Shown piece after piece: positions 34,130 to 42,474 of a stretch of 64,000 nt of DNA. The number at the start of each line of letters is the position of its first letter. Position 1 is the stretch's first letter. The notes under the pieces were generated by a model. It worked only from the letters and a program-made list of their open reading frames with translations. It was not told where the DNA came from and ran no database searches. The translations under genes were made by a program, and so were the position numbers. Source of the DNA: Ilumatobacter sp963746265 (lineage in GTDB: Bacteria > Actinomycetota > Acidimicrobiia > Acidimicrobiales > Ilumatobacteraceae); contig CAVVAM010000015.1 in assembly GCA_963746265.1 (NCBI GenBank), forward strand, positions 248,001 through 312,000, read 5' to 3'.

Positions 34130-34644
34130 TCGGAACGTCCCGGAGGGGAAACCGACCGAACCTCTGTCGCGTCGACCAGGTCCGCGGCGTTCGTGCCCCA
34201 GTCGGAACCGGCGCTCCAGACCTCGCGCTTCCAGACCGGGACCGACACCTTGAGGGCGTCGATCGCGAACCTGGCGGCAGCGAAGGCTTCGGGCCGGTGT
34301 GGGGCCGACACCGCAGCCACGACCGAGCTCTCGCCGAGACCCAGGCGTCCGACACGATGGACGAGTGCGATCCGACCGACATCGGGCCAGCGGGCGCGCG
34401 TCTCGGCGACGATCTCGTCGAGCTTGGGGACGACCATCTCGTCGTACGCCTCGTACTCGAGATGGCTCACACCATCACGGCCCTCGGCGTGGTCGCGCAC
34501 CGTTCCACTGAACAGCACCACGGCGCCGCAGTCGGGCCGGACACACCACTCGTACAACTCGCCGATCGGCAACCGGGCCTCGGTGAGACCGAGCCACTCG
34601 TCGCCGGTGTCGGGTGCTTGCACATCGGCATCGTAGCCGTGCAC
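34126..34644 (-). CDS. moaE: Molybdopterin synthase catalytic subunit MoaE
   Basis: A 172-aa MoaE. It converts precursor Z to molybdopterin together with thiocarboxylated MoaD. GAVVLFSGTVRDHAEG, LEYEAYDEM, VHRVGRLGLGESSVVAAVSAPHR and the catalytic lysine pair in ALKVSVPVWKREVW are present. A 15-residue N-terminal and a 25-residue C-terminal extension exceed the usual 150. No moaD or other molybdenum cofactor gene is nearby. The start GTG 34644 gives MHGYDADVQ. Confidence 0.93.
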   Translation of the reverse strand: MHGYDADVQAPDTGDEWLGLTEARLPIGELYEWCVRPDCGAVVLFSGTVRDHAEGRDGVSHLEYEAYDEMVVPKLDEIVAETRARWPDVGRIALVHRVGRLGLGESSVVAAVSAPHRPEAFAAARFAIDALKVSVPVWKREVWSAGSDWGTNAADLVDATEVRSVSPPGRSE

Positions 34645-34696
34645 CGATGGCGCGCGACGTCCGCACCCGTTGCGTCTTCACTACGATCTCGTCCCT

Positions 34697-35416
34697 GTGG
34701 AGAGTGGACCCCTCCCCCCTCATGAACGAACGTGGCGGCATCCTTCCGAGGTCGCGGCCGCCGAACGCGCCGTGCTGCGCGCCGAGCCGACGGGCCGAAG
34801 CGCGCGAGCACTGGCGATCACCACCGGAACGATGGGGTTGCTCGCCGTCGGCCTGTTGATGATGACGATCACGCCCAAGCGAGCCGAGTCCCCGGTCGCG
34901 ATCAGCGCCAGCACGACCCCGGCCCCCATCACGCTGGGCGTGCGAGCTCCCGCGGCGCTGCCGCCTGGAGCGAACGAGCGAGTCGGGCTGCGAGGCGAGA
35001 CCACGAGCGTGCTCGCGACACCGATCGGTGACGGTCGCTTCGCCCTGATCACGCGAGCCAGCCTCGTCGACACCCGCCGAACGGTCATCGACGTGCGGCT
35101 CCCATCGGGCCGCCTGTCGGCCGGATCGATCGTCACTGCATCCGACGAAACCGTGATCGTCGCACTGGCCACCGTCGAACCGGGCCGTGCGATCGCCCGT
35201 CATCGCCCGGAGTCCGCCGAGATCGTGACCGTGATGGCCACACCGCCGATCACCGTCGCCTACGACGACGTCGGAACGTTGGCGGTCGAGGAGGGTACCC
35301 CGGTCGTCGATGACGACGGCCACCTGGTGGGCCTCTGCAGCCGATCGGGCAGCGATCGGCTCGGGCTGATCGAGGTCAACCCCGAGCTCGACGACGCCAC
35401 CAGCGTCGTCCCGTGA
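34697..35416 (+). CDS. Membrane-anchored trypsin-fold protein lacking a catalytic triad
   Basis: A 239-aa protein from GTG 34697 (a TTG nine codons earlier is the alternative). The N-terminal ERTWRHPSEVAAAER motif is often seen in actinobacterial membrane-bound trypsin/PDZ proteins. A transmembrane helix follows at about 42-60 (ITTGTMGLLAVGLLMMTI). The outer part (LITRASLVDTRRTVIDVRLP, GTPVVDDDGHLVGLCSRSG) has the beta-strand rhythm of a trypsin-like fold, but the GNSG nucleophile loop is absent and no His-Asp-Ser set can be seen. A binding rather than proteolytic role is likely. It overlaps the convergent epimerase by 41 nt. Confidence 0.65.
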   Translation: MESGPLPPHERTWRHPSEVAAAERAVLRAEPTGRSARALAITTGTMGLLAVGLLMMTITPKRAESPVAISASTTPAPITLGVRAPAALPPGANERVGLRGETTSVLATPIGDGRFALITRASLVDTRRTVIDVRLPSGRLSAGSIVTASDETVIVALATVEPGRAIARHRPESAEIVTVMATPPITVAYDDVGTLAVEEGTPVVDDDGHLVGLCSRSGSDRLGLIEVNPELDDATSVVP

Positions 35417-36395
35417 CCACGGCCGCCACGGCGACGATCACCGCACCACCGATCAGGGCACCGAGCGACAGCTCCTGACGGCGCTTCGGTGTGACCATCG
35501 TCCACCACTTGGCTTCCGTCCCCTCGACGTAGGCCTGCTCGTTGGTGACGGTCGGCGCCCACCCTGCCGCGCGCAGCTTGTCGTTCGCCACCACCCACGA
35601 AGCCCTCGTGTACGAGCGGAGACCGGGCGGGATCGGGCCCCGCTGGAACCGCCAGCGCAACGCGCCGACCACGTCGGCCACACGCGCCGGGAGGGGGAGT
35701 CGGAAGCGTTGGCCCGTGAGCGCACGCACGCGCTCGCCGGGGATGCTGCCGTCGGGCGCGACGTTGAACACGTCGTCGAGTTCGTCGGTGACGGCGAGCG
35801 CCACTGCCGAGGCGATGTCGTCGTGATGGACGAACTGGGCGTCGGGGTCGGCCTCGCCGAACGGCTGGCCGTAGCCGGCGGTCAACGCACGTGCGAGCGA
35901 CGAGGTGCCGTCGGCCGAGATCGGCACCGCCGGCCGGAGCATCGTGACGGTCCGATCCGGCGCAGCGACCCGCCACGCGTCCACCGTCTCCTCCGCCGCG
36001 GCGAGCTGGCGGGCATACACGAAACTCGGATCGGGCCGGAGCACTGCGGCCTCGGTCAACGGGACCGGGTTGTTGGCGAGCGCTCCGTACACCATGGCCG
36101 AGCTCAACACGACCAGGTGGGTGGCGCCCAGAGTCGCTGCGTCGGCGAGCAACTCGGTGGCGCCGGAGGTGACGCTGGCACCTCGTTGGCCCAGCACGTC
36201 GTGATCGGCCATTCCGACGTCGACGATCGTGTCGAACGTCGCCATGTCAGGTGTTGCCGGGGCGTCACCTGAGGCGACGACGACCTCGAGATCGTCGATC
36301 GCCGACAGCTCGTCGGCGACCCGCCAACCCAGGTGCCCGCGAACGCCTCGCACGTAGACCCGCCGTTGCGGGGCGTCGACTGTCGCTGGGGCCAC
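35376..36395 (-). CDS. NAD-dependent epimerase/dehydratase family protein with C-terminal membrane helix
   Basis: A 339-aa extended-SDR protein. The dinucleotide motif is GVRGHLG (GxxGxxG), LVVLSSAMVYG precedes the catalytic region, and Y-x3-Q replaces the usual YxxxK (FVYARQLAAAE), so catalysis may be altered. FNVAPDGSIPGERVRAL is typical of nucleotide-sugar epimerases. Residues about 310-330 are a hydrophobic helix (SLGALIGGAVIVAVAAVV) followed by an Arg-rich end, tethering it to the membrane. The start GTG 36395 has TAGCGT 6 nt upstream. Confidence 0.83.
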   Translation of the reverse strand: MAPATVDAPQRRVYVRGVRGHLGWRVADELSAIDDLEVVVASGDAPATPDMATFDTIVDVGMADHDVLGQRGASVTSGATELLADAATLGATHLVVLSSAMVYGALANNPVPLTEAAVLRPDPSFVYARQLAAAEETVDAWRVAAPDRTVTMLRPAVPISADGTSSLARALTAGYGQPFGEADPDAQFVHHDDIASAVALAVTDELDDVFNVAPDGSIPGERVRALTGQRFRLPLPARVADVVGALRWRFQRGPIPPGLRSYTRASWVVANDKLRAAGWAPTVTNEQAYVEGTEAKWWTMVTPKRRQELSLGALIGGAVIVAVAAVVTGRRWWRRRARG

Positions 36396-36401
36396 GCTGC
36401 G

Positions 36402-36407
36402 ACGCTA
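36402..36407 (-). promoter_or_regulatory. -10 element of the epimerase gene
   Basis: TAGCGT on the minus strand ends 6 nt before GTG 36395; no Shine-Dalgarno. Confidence 0.5.
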
Positions 36408-36529
36408 CTCAGGACTCGTCGGATTGGTCGCCTCGCTGCTCGGCGTTCCGCGCCCGGTGCACCCTCGTCCGTCGCTCGGCGCCCTCGGCCCAGCTTCCGA
36501 GCCCGCGGGGCAAACCAGGTCCCGAGCCG

Positions 36530-36535
36530 TAGCAT
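36530..36535 (+). promoter_or_regulatory. -10 element of the DUF2342 gene
   Basis: TAGCAT ends 7 nt before ATG 36543. The 147-nt divergent gap to the epimerase holds only these two promoters. Confidence 0.5.
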
Positions 36536-36542
36536 CGATGAC

Positions 36543-37763
36543 ATGGCCGATGGCCCTGACAACCTGCCGAGCGACGATCGCGACGACGAACGCCCGGATG
36601 ACCCGATGAGCAATCCGTTCGCTGCGTTTCCGATGTTCGGCGACCTCGCGAGGGCGCTCGAGGGCCAGGGCCCGCTCAACTGGGACGCTGCCCGCCAGTT
36701 CGCCATGCTCGGCGCCACGCAGGGTGAGTCCGAACACAACGTCGACCCCACGGTTCGCATCGCGTTCACCGAGCTCGCTCGGATCGCTGCGATGCACGTC
36801 AACGACGTGATCGGCACCGACACCACGTTTCCGGAACCCCGCGTCGTGACCCGCAGCCAGTGGGCCGCGGAGACCCTCGACGCGTATCGGCCCCTCTTCA
36901 CCGACATGGCCACCTCGTTGGGGCAGCAGAACGTGGGCGACACCCCTGATGACACGGCCGACCCGATGATGCAGATGATGGCCGGACTGAGCCGGATGAT
37001 GGCGCCCGCCATGATGGGCATGTCGGTCGGTTCGATGGTGGGCACGCTGTCGCAGCGCGTCTTCGGGCTCTTCGACCTGCCCATCCACCGCGAGCGTCAC
37101 GAGGTCGTGCTCGTCAGCCGGACGATCGACGACTTCGCCGCCGAATGGGAGATCCCGGTGGACGAGATGCGCCTCTGGGTGCTCGCCCACGAGCTCTCCG
37201 GCTACCGCGTGCTCGCGATCCCACACCTCCGTCGCGAACTCACCGAACTCGTACGGGCACACGTCAGCGGCTTCCAGCCCGACCCATCGGCGATCGCGGA
37301 CAAGCTCGGTGGGGTCGATGCGCTCGGAGGCGGCGACGACCCCATGCAGGCCCTCCAGCAGGCGTTCTCGGATCCGGAGATCCTGCTCGGCGCCGTCGAG
37401 TCGCCGGCGCAGCGCGAACTGCAGCCGCGCCTCGACGCCGCGGTCGCGGCCGTGGTCGGGTACACCGACTGGGTCGTCGACGCGGTCGCCGTGCGGGTCA
37501 TCGGTGGCGAGGCCCTCCGGATCGCCGAAGCGGTGCGACGCCAACGCTCGAGCAGCACACCGGACGACCTCTTCGTCGAGCGGTTGCTCGGCATCCGGGT
37601 CGGCGAGGACCAGGTGACGCGCGGCAAGGCGTTCATCCAGGGCGTCGTCGACCGGGTCGGAGAGACCGGGCTCACGCGCATCCTCGATCTCCCCGACTCG
37701 ATGCCCACCCCGAGCGAACTCGAAGCACCGGGGCTCTGGATCGCCCGCGTCAGCGGCGAGTGA
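36543..37763 (+). CDS. DUF2342 zincin-like protein with degenerate HEXXH motif
   Basis: A 406-aa soluble protein of the DUF2342 family, annotated elsewhere as zinc-dependent metalloprotease. Order: acidic N-terminus, NPFAAFPMFGDLARAL, GPLNWDAARQFAM, a Met-rich stretch (MMQMMAGLSRMMAPAMMGM), then LWVLAHELSGYRVLAIPHLR and the C-terminal GYTDWVVDAVAVRV and MPTPSELEAPGLWIAR segments. At the zinc site the family HEXXH reads His216-Glu217-Leu-Ser-Gly220, so the second zinc ligand is missing. It is probably not an active protease. It overlaps the convergent MFS gene by 14 nt. Confidence 0.85.
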   Translation: MADGPDNLPSDDRDDERPDDPMSNPFAAFPMFGDLARALEGQGPLNWDAARQFAMLGATQGESEHNVDPTVRIAFTELARIAAMHVNDVIGTDTTFPEPRVVTRSQWAAETLDAYRPLFTDMATSLGQQNVGDTPDDTADPMMQMMAGLSRMMAPAMMGMSVGSMVGTLSQRVFGLFDLPIHRERHEVVLVSRTIDDFAAEWEIPVDEMRLWVLAHELSGYRVLAIPHLRRELTELVRAHVSGFQPDPSAIADKLGGVDALGGGDDPMQALQQAFSDPEILLGAVESPAQRELQPRLDAAVAAVVGYTDWVVDAVAVRVIGGEALRIAEAVRRQRSSSTPDDLFVERLLGIRVGEDQVTRGKAFIQGVVDRVGETGLTRILDLPDSMPTPSELEAPGLWIARVSGE

Positions 37764-38928
37764 CCGGGCTCGGCGCCGGCGCCTTGATGCCGGCCACGTA
37801 GTTCACCACCGCCGCGGCGCAGACGGCGCCGACCAGGAGGTATCCGACGCTGCCGGGGATCTCGAGCAGCACCGGCAGCACCGCTGCGATCACCCACGCC
37901 AGCTGGAAACGTGTCTCGAATCGGGCGAAAGCCTGCCCTCGGTTGGTCTCGGGTCCGTCACGTTGCACGATGCTCTCGAACGAGAGCCGGCAGATGGCGG
38001 CCGAGAACCCGACGATCGCGGCCAGCGCGATGCCGGCCCTGGCGCCGCCCCACATGGCGCCCGCCAGACCTGCGGCGGCCGGCAGCCCCAACGCGAGCGT
38101 GATCATTCGCTCTTCGTGGATCCGTCTTCGCAACCGGGGTGCGATCGCGTTTCCGATCATGGTGCCCACCGACGACAGGCTCACGGCCACTCCGAGGAGC
38201 AGCTTCTCGTCGGTCTCACCCCGGAACAGGAACGCCAGGTGGAACAGCATGAAGCCGGCAGTGCCGCGTAGGATCAGCATGGCGACCCACGCCAGCTGGA
38301 GGCTCGTCGTCGTCGCCTCGACACTGGCGGCCGACGGCTCGTCGGGCCGGATCACGAGCTCCCGCGGGAGCCGGATCGACTCGAACAGTGCCAGCCCGAA
38401 CAGCGCTGCGCCGTAGAGGAGCGTGGCAGACGTCCCCACGCCGAACTGGAGCGCGACCGCAGGCACCACGGCTGCGGCACCCGCGACGCCGGCGATCAGA
38501 CCGAGCTTCGAGTTCGCCTCGACGAGCTCGGTCTCGCTGCGCACCACGGCGGGTACGAGGGCCGACTTCGACACCAGGTACGTCTTCTGCAACACGAGCG
38601 CCACGAAAACGAGCGGGAACAGTGCGATGTCGTCCACGAACTGGATCATCAACAGTTGGAGGGCGATGCGGGCAGCCGCCACGACCTGCACGATCAGGCG
38701 GCGGCCGCCCCGCACCCGGTCGATCAGTGGCCCGATCATCGGCGCCACCAGGAGAAACGGCATGAAGCTCACCAGCAGGAACCCCAGAACCTTCGAGCGC
38801 GCTCCGTTCGGGTCGACGTCGAAGAAGAACGAGTCGGCGAGCGCCACCACCATGGCGGCCTCGCCACCCATCATGGCCGCGTGCGTGAACGCCAGGCGTT
38901 GGAACCTCGACCCCACGTGAACGCTCAC
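37750..38928 (-). CDS. Major facilitator superfamily transporter
   Basis: A 392-aa protein with about 11-12 hydrophobic helices. The loop between helices 2 and 3 reads GPLIDRVRGGRRL, the MFS signature A. QKTYLVSKSALVPAVV resembles the helix 4 region of drug-efflux members. The substrate is unknown. GTG 38928 is backed by TACGAT 6 nt upstream. It lies 44 nt downstream of regX3 on the same strand but has its own promoter. Confidence 0.87.
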   Translation of the reverse strand: MSVHVGSRFQRLAFTHAAMMGGEAAMVVALADSFFFDVDPNGARSKVLGFLLVSFMPFLLVAPMIGPLIDRVRGGRRLIVQVVAAARIALQLLMIQFVDDIALFPLVFVALVLQKTYLVSKSALVPAVVRSETELVEANSKLGLIAGVAGAAAVVPAVALQFGVGTSATLLYGAALFGLALFESIRLPRELVIRPDEPSAASVEATTTSLQLAWVAMLILRGTAGFMLFHLAFLFRGETDEKLLLGVAVSLSSVGTMIGNAIAPRLRRRIHEERMITLALGLPAAAGLAGAMWGGARAGIALAAIVGFSAAICRLSFESIVQRDGPETNRGQAFARFETRFQLAWVIAAVLPVLLEIPGSVGYLLVGAVCAAAVVNYVAGIKAPAPSPVTRR

Positions 38929-38934
38929 TCGCCG

Positions 38935-38940
38935 ATCGTA
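38935..38940 (-). promoter_or_regulatory. -10 element of the MFS transporter gene
   Basis: TACGAT on the minus strand ends 6 nt before GTG 38928; leaderless start predicted. Confidence 0.5.
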
Positions 38941-38942
38941 CG

Positions 38943-38966
38943 CCGCCAGTGTCGTGCACCTGGCGG
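38943..38966 (-). terminator. Hairpin after regX3
   Basis: CCGCCAG (38943-38949) pairs with CTGGCGG (38960-38966) across a 10-nt loop, beginning 7 nt after the regX3 stop. There is no T-run, so termination at this site is uncertain. Confidence 0.3.
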
Positions 38967-38972
38967 AGGCCG

Positions 38973-39695
38973 TCAGCGAGCGGCGTCGAACGTGGCCCGG
39001 TCGTACTTGTAACCGACCCCACGAATCGTGAGGATTCGTTTCGGCGCGCCCGGCTCGGACTCGACCTTCGACCGCAGGCGCTTGATGTGGACGTCGAGCG
39101 TCTTCGTATCGCCCACGTAGTCGGAGCCCCAGACACGATCGATCAACATCTCACGGGTGAGGACGCGCCCGGCGTTCGACAGGAGGAGTCGGAGCACCTC
39201 GAACTCCTTGAGTGGCAGTGTGACGTCGACGCCGTCGACGGTGACCCGGTGCTCGTCCGGGTCGAGCGTGACGTCACCGACGCGGATCTTCGCGTTGGTG
39301 GGTAGCTGTGTCTCGACGATCGGGTCCTGCATCGATCGCCGGAGCAACGCCCGGATCCGGGCGATCAACTCACGGATCCGATACGGCTTGGCGACGTAGT
39401 CGTCAGCTCCGACCTCGAGACCGACGACCGTGTCGATCTCGCTCGCCCTGGCAGTGACCATGATGATCGGTACGGCACTGACGGCACGGATCTGACGGCA
39501 GACGTCGATGCCGGATACGCGGGGCAGCATCACGTCGAGCACGACGAGGTCGGGCGTGACCTGTTCGAACCGCTCCATCGCCTCCACACCGTCGGTTGCG
39601 ACGTACACGTCGAATCCCTCCCGGGCGAGGCTGATCCGGAGCGCCTCGACGAAGCTCTCCTCGTCCTCGACGACGAGAATGGTCTGCTGGCTCAT
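38973..39695 (-). CDS. regX3: OmpR-family response regulator, RegX3/PhoP-like
   Basis: A 240-aa response regulator. The receiver domain (1-120) has VVEDEESF acidic residues, the phospho-acceptor Asp in LVVLDVMLPRVSG, and Lys in DDYVAKPYRIREL. The C-terminal winged helix (about 140-232) ends with WGSDYVGDTKTLDVHIKRLR and TIRGVGYKYD. It should bind the 11-nt repeats upstream of pstS when phosphate is scarce. The start overlaps the kinase stop by 4 nt. Being the last gene of the pst operon, it would be autoregulated through it. Confidence 0.93.
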   Translation of the reverse strand: MSQQTILVVEDEESFVEALRISLAREGFDVYVATDGVEAMERFEQVTPDLVVLDVMLPRVSGIDVCRQIRAVSAVPIIMVTARASEIDTVVGLEVGADDYVAKPYRIRELIARIRALLRRSMQDPIVETQLPTNAKIRVGDVTLDPDEHRVTVDGVDVTLPLKEFEVLRLLLSNAGRVLTREMLIDRVWGSDYVGDTKTLDVHIKRLRSKVESEPGAPKRILTIRGVGYKYDRATFDAAR

Positions 39696-40861
39696 GTGAT
39701 CCCTTCTCGTTCCGGTGATGTTTCGACGGGAGGGCCCGCGGCTCGAGGAGCGGCGACGAGCGGCAGCCGCAGCACGAAGGTGGCGCCCTGACCCTCGACC
39801 GACTCGACGGAGACGGAACCGCCGTGGCTGTTGACGACGTGGCGCACGATCGAGAGACCGAGACCGGTTCCTCCGGTGTTTCGACTCCGGGCCCGGTCGA
39901 CGCGATAGAAGCGCTCGAAGACCCGGTCGAGGTCACGGCGCGGGATTCCGACGCCCTCGTCGGCGACGACGATCTCCCCCCACCCGTCCACCCGGCGGAC
40001 ATCGACGCGGACGACAGCGCCCGGCTCGCTGTACTTCACCGCGTTCTCGACCACGTTGCCCACGGCCGACACCAGCCGAGCCCGATCGCCGTTCACCACG
40101 TGTCGATCGTCGCCCGGACCGTCCGCCCCGGACGGTCCGGATCTCCTGATCTCGATATCGGAGCGGGCTGCGAGCTCGGCGACTCGGCCGATCGCATCGT
40201 TCACGATGTCGGAGAGCGGGACCGTGCGGACGTCTCGCTCGACACCGGCCTCGATCTCGGAGAGCTCGAGCAGATGTTCGACGATCCGGGAGGCCCTGTC
40301 GGCCTCACGCTGCATCCGACCGACGACGCGCTCGATGACGTCCACGTCATCCGTGCCCACGAGTGTGTCGGCCAGCACCATCAGGGCGCCGATCGGCGTC
40401 CGCAACTCGTGCGAGACGTTGGCGACGAAGTCGGTGCGGGCCTGAGCGGCACGATGCCGGTCGGTGATGTCCTCGACGAACGCGACCGCGCGCCGACCGG
40501 GCATCGGCTGGGTCGCGACGACCAGGACGCGCTTCGGCGGTCCGAACAGCTCGATCGTCTCACCGCTCGGCTCCCCGGACCGCGCCGTCTCGAGATGTCT
40601 GGCGATCACCTCGTCGAGGAGCACACCGACGTGCGTCCCGCCCAACGCGGTCGCCGCGGGATTTCGATACTCGATCGAACCCGTTGGCGAAGCCACCACC
40701 ACGCCCATCGGATGCCGTTCGAGCACGTCGGCGTGCATCGAGTCCGGGACCGGGGCCGGAGGAACTGTCGGCACGTCGGTACGGGACATCGTGATCCGAC
40801 CTGCGGCGAGTCCGGCGATGAAGATGACGATGGCTCCACCCGCGACGAGGAGCACGTCCAT
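39692..40861 (-). CDS. senX3: Sensor histidine kinase, SenX3/PhoR-like
   Basis: A 389-aa kinase. One N-terminal membrane helix (VLLVAGGAIVIFIAGLAAG), a PAS-like domain (about 45-120), then HisKA with the phospho-His in FVANVSHELRTPIGAL, and a HATPase with NAVKYS (N box), DEGVGI (G1) and GGTGLGLSIVRH (G2). There is no large periplasmic sensor, so phosphate is probably read through PstSCAB-PhoU. ATG 40861 begins right before the membrane helix; a longer reading overlaps phoU. Confidence 0.93.
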   Translation of the reverse strand: MDVLLVAGGAIVIFIAGLAAGRITMSRTDVPTVPPAPVPDSMHADVLERHPMGVVVASPTGSIEYRNPAATALGGTHVGVLLDEVIARHLETARSGEPSGETIELFGPPKRVLVVATQPMPGRRAVAFVEDITDRHRAAQARTDFVANVSHELRTPIGALMVLADTLVGTDDVDVIERVVGRMQREADRASRIVEHLLELSEIEAGVERDVRTVPLSDIVNDAIGRVAELAARSDIEIRRSGPSGADGPGDDRHVVNGDRARLVSAVGNVVENAVKYSEPGAVVRVDVRRVDGWGEIVVADEGVGIPRRDLDRVFERFYRVDRARSRNTGGTGLGLSIVRHVVNSHGGSVSVESVEGQGATFVLRLPLVAAPRAAGPPVETSPEREGIT

Positions 40862-40863
40862 GG

Positions 40864-41589
40864 TCAACCGACGCCTTGATCTCCCGGGTCGGCCGCGGCC
40901 GCGATGCGCGCCTCGTGCCGGCGCGCCGAGTCGTGTTCCGGCAACCATCCGGTCGTGATGTACAGCACGCGCTGGCTGATGTTGACCGCGTGATCACCGA
41001 GCCGTTCGTAGAACCGTGCCACCATCGCCACCTGCACAGCGACCTGCAGGTCGATCGTTTCCGCGGCGTGACTGAGGAAGATCTGCTGGATCAGCTGGCG
41101 ATGCAGATCGTCGAGATACTCGTCCATGTCGGAGATCGCGGCAGCCGCCACCTCGTCGGAGGCGATGTAGGCCTCGATCACGCTCTTGTACTCGTGGTGG
41201 GCTTGGTCGCTCATCGCCTGGATGATGCCGCGGAGCTTCGGGTCGAGGGAGTGGCCGTAGACGCGCCGGGCTGCTTTGCAGATGTTGCTGCAGAGGTCGG
41301 CCGATCGCTCGATCTCCGGTGCGAGCTTGAGGGCGGCAGCGAGGTTGCGGAGGTCGCCCGCCATGGGTTGCTGCAACGCCAGCAGCCTGAGCGCACGCTC
41401 TTCGATGTCGATGGCCCGAGTGTCGATCTCGTCGTCGGCCCGCAGCACGTACTCCGCACCCTCCAGATCCTGCTCGAGCAGGATGGCGGTCACACGGGGG
41501 ATCAACTCGATGACGGTCGCTCCGAGACGGGCGATCTCGTCACGCACCCCGTCGAGCTCGGCGTGGAATTCCGGTCGCAGGTCGTTCAT
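40864..41589 (-). CDS. phoU: Phosphate transport system regulator PhoU
   Basis: A 241-aa all-helical protein with the two PhoU repeats. Metal-binding E-x3-D-x3 motifs appear in ALRLLALQQPMAGDLRNLA/ELAPEIERSADLCSNI-like segments and again in VAMVARFYERLGDHAVNIS. PhoU relays the transport state of Pst to the histidine kinase. Its ATG shares one base with the pstB stop, and its stop is 2 nt from the senX3 start, consistent with the signalling chain. Confidence 0.95.
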   Translation of the reverse strand: MNDLRPEFHAELDGVRDEIARLGATVIELIPRVTAILLEQDLEGAEYVLRADDEIDTRAIDIEERALRLLALQQPMAGDLRNLAAALKLAPEIERSADLCSNICKAARRVYGHSLDPKLRGIIQAMSDQAHHEYKSVIEAYIASDEVAAAAISDMDEYLDDLHRQLIQQIFLSHAAETIDLQVAVQVAMVARFYERLGDHAVNISQRVLYITTGWLPEHDSARRHEARIAAAADPGDQGVG

Positions 41590-42473
41590 CAGCCGAACCG
41601 CCCGGTGACGTACTGCTCGGTCCGTTCATCGTCGGGATTGGAGAAGATCTTGGTGGTCGGGTTGTACTCGACGAGTCGCCCGGTGCGGCGATCGCCTTCG
41701 GGATTCACCTCGGTCACGAAGAACGCCGTGCGGTCGCTCACCCGAGCGGCCTGCTGCATGTTGTGGGTGACGATGATGATCGTGTACTCGTTGGTCAGTT
41801 CCTTCATGAGCTCCTCGATGCGTGAGGTCGCGATCGGGTCGAGTGCCGAGCACGGCTCGTCCATGAGGATCACGTCGGGCTTCACGGCCACGCACCGGGC
41901 GATGCACAAGCGTTGCTGCTGACCGCCCGACAGGCCGAGCGCCGACGACTTCAGCCGATCCTTGACCTCGTCCCACAGCGCTGCCGACTTCAGGGACTGC
42001 TCGACGATGTCGTCGAGCTCGGACTTCTTCTTGATGCCTCCGAGTTTGGGACCGAAGGCGAGGTTGTCGTAGATCGACTTGGGGAACGGGTTCGGCTTCT
42101 GGAAGACCATGCCGATCCGTCGGCGGACCTCGACGGGGTCGACGTTCGGACCGTACAGATCGACGCCGTGGTAGAGGACGGTTCCTTCGACACGGGCCGA
42201 CTCGATGAGGTCGTTCATGCGATCGAAGCAGCGGAGCACCGTCGACTTGCCGCACCCCGACGGCCCGATGAAGGCCGTGATCTCGTGCTTGCGGATGTCG
42301 AGGTTGACGCCCTGCACGGCGCGAAAGTCGCCGTAGTACACCTCGAGATCACCGGTCTGGAAGACCAGCTCCGAGTCCTCATCGGTCTCGACCCGAGCGC
42401 TGCTCGCAACGTCGAGATGTATGTCTGGCTCGCTCACGGTGATCGCTTCCTGCTCGTCGATTCGTTCCATCAT
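41589..42473 (-). CDS. pstB: Phosphate ABC transporter ATP-binding protein PstB
   Basis: A 294-aa ATPase. Walker A is GPSGCGKST, Q-loop FQKPNPFPKSIYDN (a PstB hallmark), signature LSGGQQQRL, Walker B VILMDEPCSALDP, H-loop VTHNM. It powers phosphate import by PstCA. The N-terminal 35 residues are an acidic extension not typical of PstB, with ATG 42473 the first of two Met codons. It starts 1 nt after the pstA stop. Confidence 0.97.
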   Translation of the reverse strand: MMERIDEQEAITVSEPDIHLDVASSARVETDEDSELVFQTGDLEVYYGDFRAVQGVNLDIRKHEITAFIGPSGCGKSTVLRCFDRMNDLIESARVEGTVLYHGVDLYGPNVDPVEVRRRIGMVFQKPNPFPKSIYDNLAFGPKLGGIKKKSELDDIVEQSLKSAALWDEVKDRLKSSALGLSGGQQQRLCIARCVAVKPDVILMDEPCSALDPIATSRIEELMKELTNEYTIIIVTHNMQQAARVSDRTAFFVTEVNPEGDRRTGRLVEYNPTTKIFSNPDDERTEQYVTGRFG

Positions 42474-42474
42474 G

